Both the position numbers and the translations under genes were made by a program. A stretch of 64,000 nucleotides of DNA from Dokdonella_A sp963758365 (lineage in GTDB: Bacteria; Pseudomonadota; Gammaproteobacteria; Xanthomonadales; Rhodanobacteraceae). Location: NCBI GenBank assembly GCA_963758365.1, contig CAVWVB010000001.1, forward strand, positions 2,914,001 through 2,978,000, in the 5' to 3' direction. The first letter of the stretch is position 1; each line of letters opens with the position of its first letter. Below, piece by piece: positions 63,195-64,000 of the stretch. Below the pieces are notes generated by a model, which had not been told where the DNA came from, searched no databases, and saw only the letters and a list, made by a program, of their open reading frames with translations.

Positions 63195-64000
63195 ATGGCG
63201 CGATTTCGTTCGTCAGTTTGCATGCTGACCCTGAGCGTCCCGATGATGGCCTGCTCGCAGGTCGCGGTCGGCGCAAGGCTCGACTACAGTCTCGACCTCA
63301 GTCTGGAGCACAACGACAATCTCAATCTGAGCGCGGTCGATCCGATCGTGGAAAACATCCTTACCCCGTCGCTGGGGTTCGTTTTCAGCCAGGAGGGGTC
63401 GACCGTCCAGGCACGCGTGGATGGCGTAGTCGCCTACCGCGATTACCTGCGTGGCACGTATGGGGACGAGCTGCGCAGCCAGCTCGGCGGCCATCTCAAC
63501 TGGGTCATGATTCCCGAGCGATTGTCGTTCACCGCCGAGGACTATCTGGGCGTGCAGCCGATCAACACGCTGGACGCGAATGCGCCATCGAACCAGCAGC
63601 AGACCAACGTGCTTGCGGTCGGTCCGACGCTGAATTTCCGTTTCGGCGCCGCGGCGCGCGGTCAGGCCGAACTTCGCTACATCAACAGCTATGCGGACGT
63701 CACCGACGAATTCGATTCGCAACGCGCGGTCGCGGCGCTGCGGATGATCCGCGACCTCACCGCAACCAGCCAGTTGTCGGGCAACGCCGAAGCCGAGCAC
63801 ATCGACTTCACCCATTCAAGCGGCGGTCCGAGCTTCAATCGCTACCGCGTATACGGGCGCTACGCACAGACGCTGCGCGTAGTCGATTACACGGTCGACC
63901 TCGGCTACACCTGGCTCGATGGCGCCGCGCCGCTCGGCAATCGATCGCAGCCGCTGGTGCGGGCGACGGCGGGATTGCAACTGAGCGACCGCAGCCGCCT
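63195..64000 (+). CDS. Outer-membrane beta-barrel protein of XrtA/PEP-CTERM system type (partial)
   Basis: About 268 codons are visible before the window end; the frame is open throughout. A signal peptide (about 1-27) is followed by an alternating pattern of strands and turns (LDYSLDLSLEHNDNLNLS, then repeated aromatic-ended strands such as YAQTLRVVDYTVDLGY) typical of outer-membrane barrels. The N-terminal motif resembles the TIGR03016-type 'PEP-CTERM system associated outer membrane protein'. GAGGAGGGGAG precedes the ATG. It probably forms part of the polysaccharide secretion route. The C-terminus is missing. Confidence 0.82.
   Translation, partial: MARFRSSVCMLTLSVPMMACSQVAVGARLDYSLDLSLEHNDNLNLSAVDPIVENILTPSLGFVFSQEGSTVQARVDGVVAYRDYLRGTYGDELRSQLGGHLNWVMIPERLSFTAEDYLGVQPINTLDANAPSNQQQTNVLAVGPTLNFRFGAAARGQAELRYINSYADVTDEFDSQRAVAALRMIRDLTATSQLSGNAEAEHIDFTHSSGGPSFNRYRVYGRYAQTLRVVDYTVDLGYTWLDGAAPLGNRSQPLVRATAGLQLSDRSR

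Overview
The window reads as a contiguous piece of a high-GC gammaproteobacterial chromosome, most likely from the Xanthomonadales (Lysobacterales), perhaps Rhodanobacteraceae-like. This is an inference. It rests on an intact atpIBEFHAGDC operon followed by glmU, a pyruvate dehydrogenase E3 that carries its own lipoyl domain next to aceF with no aceE beside them, DUF2884 proteins, TPR-tailed Ser/Thr kinases, and an exopolysaccharide locus of the XrtA/PEP-CTERM kind. No rRNA, tRNA, CRISPR array, insertion sequence or prophage was recognised. The gene content looks like ordinary core and lineage-specific chromosome.

Layout, left half. The left edge cuts through djlA (minus strand), which is divergent from purC. 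Then come an Mpo1-like membrane protein, a secreted lipase, a three-gene minus-strand group (coiled-coil membrane protein, SDR reductase, DUF2884 protein), two small plus-strand genes and a DUF6624 protein. At 8.9-13.3 kb the minus-strand group aceF-mscS-lpdA encodes E2 and E3 of pyruvate dehydrogenase with a mechanosensitive channel gene between them; a second mscS lies just upstream. At 14.8-19.1 kb are a GST, an FHA-GGDEF diguanylate cyclase, and a divergent Ser/Thr kinase with TPR repeats. From 19 to 28 kb there are envelope and stress genes: a second DUF2884 protein, an M48 protease, a hypoxanthine-DNA glycosylase overlapping a peroxiredoxin, a lipoprotein, a DUF4124 protein, dinB and a gamma-carbonic anhydrase. 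A LysR regulator at 29.1 kb is divergent from a possible small-protein gene and an EamA exporter.

Layout, right half. From 43.0 down to 31.9 kb eight minus-strand genes run together: Tat-targeted TldD-like, PmbA-like, DUF4159, MoxR ATPase, DUF58, BatA-like, a DUF4175-like protein and a membrane protein. The last four are linked by 4-base stop/start overlaps. queD and a phasin gene follow, each with a clear terminator, and the phasin gene also has a good sigma70-type promoter. The ATP synthase operon (44.4-52.2 kb) has its own promoter, a leader of about 220 bases, and a short intercistronic element present twice. glmU follows, then two convergent exported amidohydrolases.

From 57.7 kb to the right edge a polysaccharide locus begins: a nucleotide-sugar 6-dehydrogenase, a UDP-glucuronate-type epimerase, a Wza-like export lipoprotein, a Wzz/GNVR chain-length protein, a BY-kinase homologue whose Walker A lysine is replaced by threonine, and a beta-barrel-like outer membrane protein cut by the window end. 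The first two genes supply sugar precursors. The next ones export the polymer and control its length.

Start codons were chosen by ribosome-binding site, family length and overlap with neighbours. Function calls come from recognised motifs and family resemblance read by eye; no database search was run.
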